Source of the DNA: Sphingomonadaceae bacterium
Lineage (GTDB): Bacteria > Pseudomonadota > Alphaproteobacteria > Sphingomonadales > Sphingomonadaceae
DNA: 64,000 bases
NCBI GenBank assembly: GCA_024236195.1
Contig: JACKKZ010000002.1
Location: forward strand, 372,001-436,000
Direction of reading: 5' to 3'
Part shown: in pieces, positions 59,997-64,000 of the stretch
How the letters are laid out: every line of letters starts with the position of its first letter
How positions within the stretch are numbered: position 1 is the first letter of the stretch
Notes under the pieces: generated by a model
Databases searched by the model: none
What the model saw: only the letters and a program-made list of their open reading frames with translations
Told to the model about the DNA's origin: nothing
Position numbers and translations under genes: made by a program

Positions 59997-60865
59997 CAGA
60001 GGAAATCCCGCAATGTTTCGATATAGCGGTCGAACTGGTCATGGTGCAGCCAGTGCCCGGCATTCTCGAACTCGATCATGCTGGCATCGCGAAAATGCTT
60101 CAACCGGCCGGTCTTTTCCGGATTGGTGGCAAAACTGTCCGCGCCATAGAGAAGCAGGACCGGGCAGGTAATGGCGTGCCACATATCCTCGCGCATTTCC
60201 CGTGTGGTCGGATCGACCGGCCATGAATGCAGATGAGGGTCAAATTTCCAGCTGAAGCTGCCATCTTCGTTGCGATTGACGCCATGCCGGGTCAGGTGCT
60301 CAGCCTGCTTTTCGGACAGGAAGTGATTGACTGCCTGCATCCGCTCCTGCGCATCTTCCATGGTCGGATAACGCTTGCCCTGCCGTGCGGCGGCATCGCG
60401 CTTGCGCTCCACCCAGTTCCGCATACGCTGAGGATAAGAGCCTGCATCCGGTCCTGGCTCCATTTCCGGCGACAGGCCCACCGGCTCTATCGCAACCAGC
60501 TGGCGCACCTTTTCAGGAAACGCGGCGGCAAAGCCGAGTGCGACACCTCCACCCATGGAATGCGACACAATGGAAACAGGTGCGAGGTCAAGCTGGTGCA
60601 CCAGTTGCGCGACGTCATAGACCATGTCGGAAACGAGGTAATTGCCGTCGCTGACCCATTCGCTGTCACCATGACCGCGATGGTCGATGGCGATAATATG
60701 CCAATCCTCGCGCAAGACTTCCGCAGTCCAGTCCCAATTACGGCAATGGTCTCGCCCGCCATGGATCATCAGCAGGGGTGGCTTGCCGTGGTTACCCCAG
60801 TCAACATAATGCAGCCGCAGGCGCTGCGAGACGAAGCTTTGCGAAATCGGGCCGAGGAGCGTCAT
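59996..60865 (-). CDS. Alpha/beta hydrolase
   Basis: 289 aa. MIHGGRDHCRNWD oxyanion region, nucleophile Ser in IVSHSMGGGVAL (near residue 106), and His in GHWLHHDQF near the C-terminus. Cytosolic, no signal peptide. Substrate unknown. Upstream prfC on the same strand, 38 bp away. Confidence 0.92.
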   Translation of the reverse strand: MTLLGPISQSFVSQRLRLHYVDWGNHGKPPLLMIHGGRDHCRNWDWTAEVLREDWHIIAIDHRGHGDSEWVSDGNYLVSDMVYDVAQLVHQLDLAPVSIVSHSMGGGVALGFAAAFPEKVRQLVAIEPVGLSPEMEPGPDAGSYPQRMRNWVERKRDAAARQGKRYPTMEDAQERMQAVNHFLSEKQAEHLTRHGVNRNEDGSFSWKFDPHLHSWPVDPTTREMREDMWHAITCPVLLLYGADSFATNPEKTGRLKHFRDASMIEFENAGHWLHHDQFDRYIETLRDFL

Positions 60866-60903
60866 GCGCTGACCTTGGAGCGGTCTGCAGCGAACCGCAA
60901 GCG

Positions 60904-62427
<1,524 letters not shown>

Positions 62428-62444
62428 GCAGGGAGGATTTCGCT

Positions 62445-63191
62445 TCAGTCGCGCGCGACTTGGAACCCGGCGAAGCTCTGGCTTACCGGCATCAGTTCGA
62501 GCGTGTTGATGTTGAGATGCGGCGGCAGTTCGGCCACCCAGCGCACCGTCTCGGCAATATCCTCGCCCGTCATCGGGGTCGCGCCACCATAGAGCGCATC
62601 ATGCGCCTGCTGGTTGCCGCTGGTGCGCACCAGCGTGAATTCGGTCTCTACCATGCCCGGCTCGATCGAGCAGACACGCACGCCGGTGCCCGCAAGGTCG
62701 CTGCGCAGGCCGAGGCTGAACTGGCGGACAAAGGCCTTGGTCCCGCCATAGACATTGCCGCCGGCATAGGGATAGGTCGCCGCCACGCTGGAAAGGTTGA
62801 TCACCGCCCCCTTCCGCTCGATCAGGCCGGGCAGCAGTTTGTGCGTCAGCGAAACCAGCGCAGTGACATTGGTTTCGATCATGGTCTTCCACTGGTCGAG
62901 GTCAGCCGATTGAGCGGGCGAAGTCCCTAGCGCCAGCCCGGCATTATTGACCAGCAGGTCGATCCCCGCAAAGCTTTCCGGCAACGCAGCCAGCGCCGCA
63001 TCGCGCGCTGCCTCGTCGCGAACATCGAACACCGCAGGATGAAAGGCATCGCCCAACTCGGCCTTGAGCGCCTCAAGCCGCTCGGCCCGCCGCCCCGTGC
63101 CGATCACCCGCCAGTCCGAGCCGACCAGGCTGCGCGCACAAGCCTCACCAATGCCCGAGGTTGCGCCGGTTACAAGTGCGATCCTGCTCAT
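62445..63191 (-). CDS. SDR family NAD(P)-dependent oxidoreductase
   Basis: 248 aa. NAD(P) motif ALVTGATSGIGEACA, NNAGLAL, catalytic Ser-Tyr-Lys: NLSSVAATYPYAGGNVYGGTKAFV. YdfG-like. Substrate unknown. Its start overlaps the pheT stop by 4 bp (ATGA), so they are cotranscribed. Confidence 0.94.
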   Translation of the reverse strand: MSRIALVTGATSGIGEACARSLVGSDWRVIGTGRRAERLEALKAELGDAFHPAVFDVRDEAARDAALAALPESFAGIDLLVNNAGLALGTSPAQSADLDQWKTMIETNVTALVSLTHKLLPGLIERKGAVINLSSVAATYPYAGGNVYGGTKAFVRQFSLGLRSDLAGTGVRVCSIEPGMVETEFTLVRTSGNQQAHDALYGGATPMTGEDIAETVRWVAELPPHLNINTLELMPVSQSFAGFQVARD

Positions 63192-64000
63192 CCGCGCAGT
63201 TCCGCGCCCTGCTTCGCCGCTGCGCCTACCACCTTTTCTGAAATCGCCTTGATCTCTTCGTCGGTGTAGCTCTTCTCGCCCGGCTGGAGGGTTACTTCCA
63301 CCGCAATCGACTTCTTGCCTTCCGGCACGCCCTGCCCGCGGAAATCGTCGAAGATGCGGGCCGCGACGATATTCACCTTGTCCGCACCCTGCACGGCACG
63401 CAGCAGCTCGCCCGCCGGCCGCGCCACATCGACGAGGAAAGCGAAGTCGCGCTCCACGCTTTGCAACGCAGGCGGCGCATAGGTGGCACGGGCGAATGTT
63501 CCGCCCGCCTTCTTCGCCGGGATCGCATCGAGATGGAGGCCGAAAGCCACCACCGGCACGTCAATGTCGAAGGCCTTGAGCGTTGTCGGATGGATCGTAC
63601 CAAAGCTCGCAAGCACGTTCTTTGGCCCCAGCCGCAACGTGGCCGACTGGCCGGGATGATAGAACTCTCCCGCCTCACGCATCACCTGCAGCTTGTCGAC
63701 CGGCGCACCGGCAGCTTCGAGCAGTTCGAGGCAATGCGCTTTCGCATCATAGGCGTCGAAGGCCACTGCCTTGCCGCCCTGCCAGCTGCGCGCTTGCTTT
63801 TCACCCGCAAGCACGCCGACCAGCGCCAGCTTCTCGCCATCGGCAAGGTAACGTCGCCCGATTTCAAACAGGCGAACGCTGCTGGCCCCGCGATCCATGT
63901 TCCGGCGCACCGCCGAAAGCAGGCCGGGCAGGAGCGAAGGCCGCATGACCTTCAAGTCTTCGCTGATCGGGTTTTCCAGCACCCAGCGCCCACCGCCCAC
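63188..64000 (-). CDS. pheT: Phenylalanyl-tRNA synthetase beta subunit, C-terminal part
   Basis: Last 270 aa; the N-terminus lies beyond the window. The conserved ENPISEDLKVMRPSLLPGLL catalytic-core region and the C-terminal FDX-ACB domain with GEKSYTDEEIKAISEKVVGAAAKQGAELRG identify PheT. The alpha subunit (pheS) should lie upstream, outside. Confidence 0.97.
   Translation of the reverse strand: MGGGRWVLENPISEDLKVMRPSLLPGLLSAVRRNMDRGASSVRLFEIGRRYLADGEKLALVGVLAGEKQARSWQGGKAVAFDAYDAKAHCLELLEAAGAPVDKLQVMREAGEFYHPGQSATLRLGPKNVLASFGTIHPTTLKAFDIDVPVVAFGLHLDAIPAKKAGGTFARATYAPPALQSVERDFAFLVDVARPAGELLRAVQGADKVNIVAARIFDDFRGQGVPEGKKSIAVEVTLQPGEKSYTDEEIKAISEKVVGAAAKQGAELRG

Overview
The window looks like chromosomal DNA of an alphaproteobacterium of the order Sphingomonadales, probably Erythrobacteraceae (Erythrobacter/Altererythrobacter-like). 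The evidence is high GC (my estimate is a little over 60%), a CtrA/DivK cell-cycle pair, GANTC sites in front of ctrA, a serine palmitoyltransferase plus dedicated acyl carrier protein (sphingolipid synthesis), DUF4167/DUF3572/DUF2793/DUF4112 proteins, gene-transfer-agent remnants, and palindromic intergenic repeats of the kind common in sphingomonads. I saw no rRNA, tRNA, CRISPR array, insertion sequence or intact prophage. Both window edges cut a gene: a CDC48-type AAA ATPase on the left and pheT on the right.

Layout. 1-7.3 kb: AAA ATPase, a possible small RNA, a LysR regulator divergent from scoAB (3-oxoacid CoA-transferase), a ferritin-like protein, a GST and an MFS transporter. 7.3-17 kb: metK, lnt, DUF4167, the hisS-prfA-prmC operon with 4-bp overlaps, ppa, pmbA. 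17-23 kb: lptB-rpoN, a 290-bp inverted-repeat element, ctrA, PilZ proteins, trmB. 23-32 kb: ACT regulator and maeB, mutS, two small membrane or acidic proteins, a striking 262-bp element with perfect 34-bp terminal inverted repeats, then a fatty-acid/cobalamin/tRNA-modification run. 32-36 kb: HNH nuclease and the kynABU tryptophan-to-anthranilate operon. 36-43 kb: lipoprotein solute-binding protein, PilZ, a DksA lacking most zinc cysteines, a tight operon (GNAT, GDPD, RidA, HAD, DUF3572), then divK and an orphan Pycsar-type membrane domain protein. 43.7-45.9 kb: acp-spt and a YqaA membrane protein. 46.1-47.6 kb: a collapsed gene-transfer-agent cluster in which a terminase is joined to a tail gene. 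47.7-54.2 kb: OmpA with a 26-proline linker, queC, DUF3617, hslO, argD-argF, and a double cold-shock protein with a Gly-rich RGG-like tail. 54.5-58.6 kb: phosphatase/sulfurtransferase-like protein, sterol desaturase family protein, and a PII-amtB-PII nitrogen module with a near-perfect sigma-54 promoter. 58.7-64 kb: nuclease, PNPOx, hydrolase, prfC, SDR, pheT.

How parts connect. RpoN (17.9-19.4 kb) should read the -24/-12 promoter in front of glnK-amtB at 58.6 kb. CtrA and DivK belong to one cell-cycle circuit, and CtrA-like sites and GANTC sites occur nearby. The acp-spt pair makes the first committed step of sphingolipid synthesis. The most unusual features are non-coding: the palindromic element that supplies the stop codons of both flanking genes, and a three-hairpin RNA behind amtB that displays CU-rich anti-Shine-Dalgarno loops.
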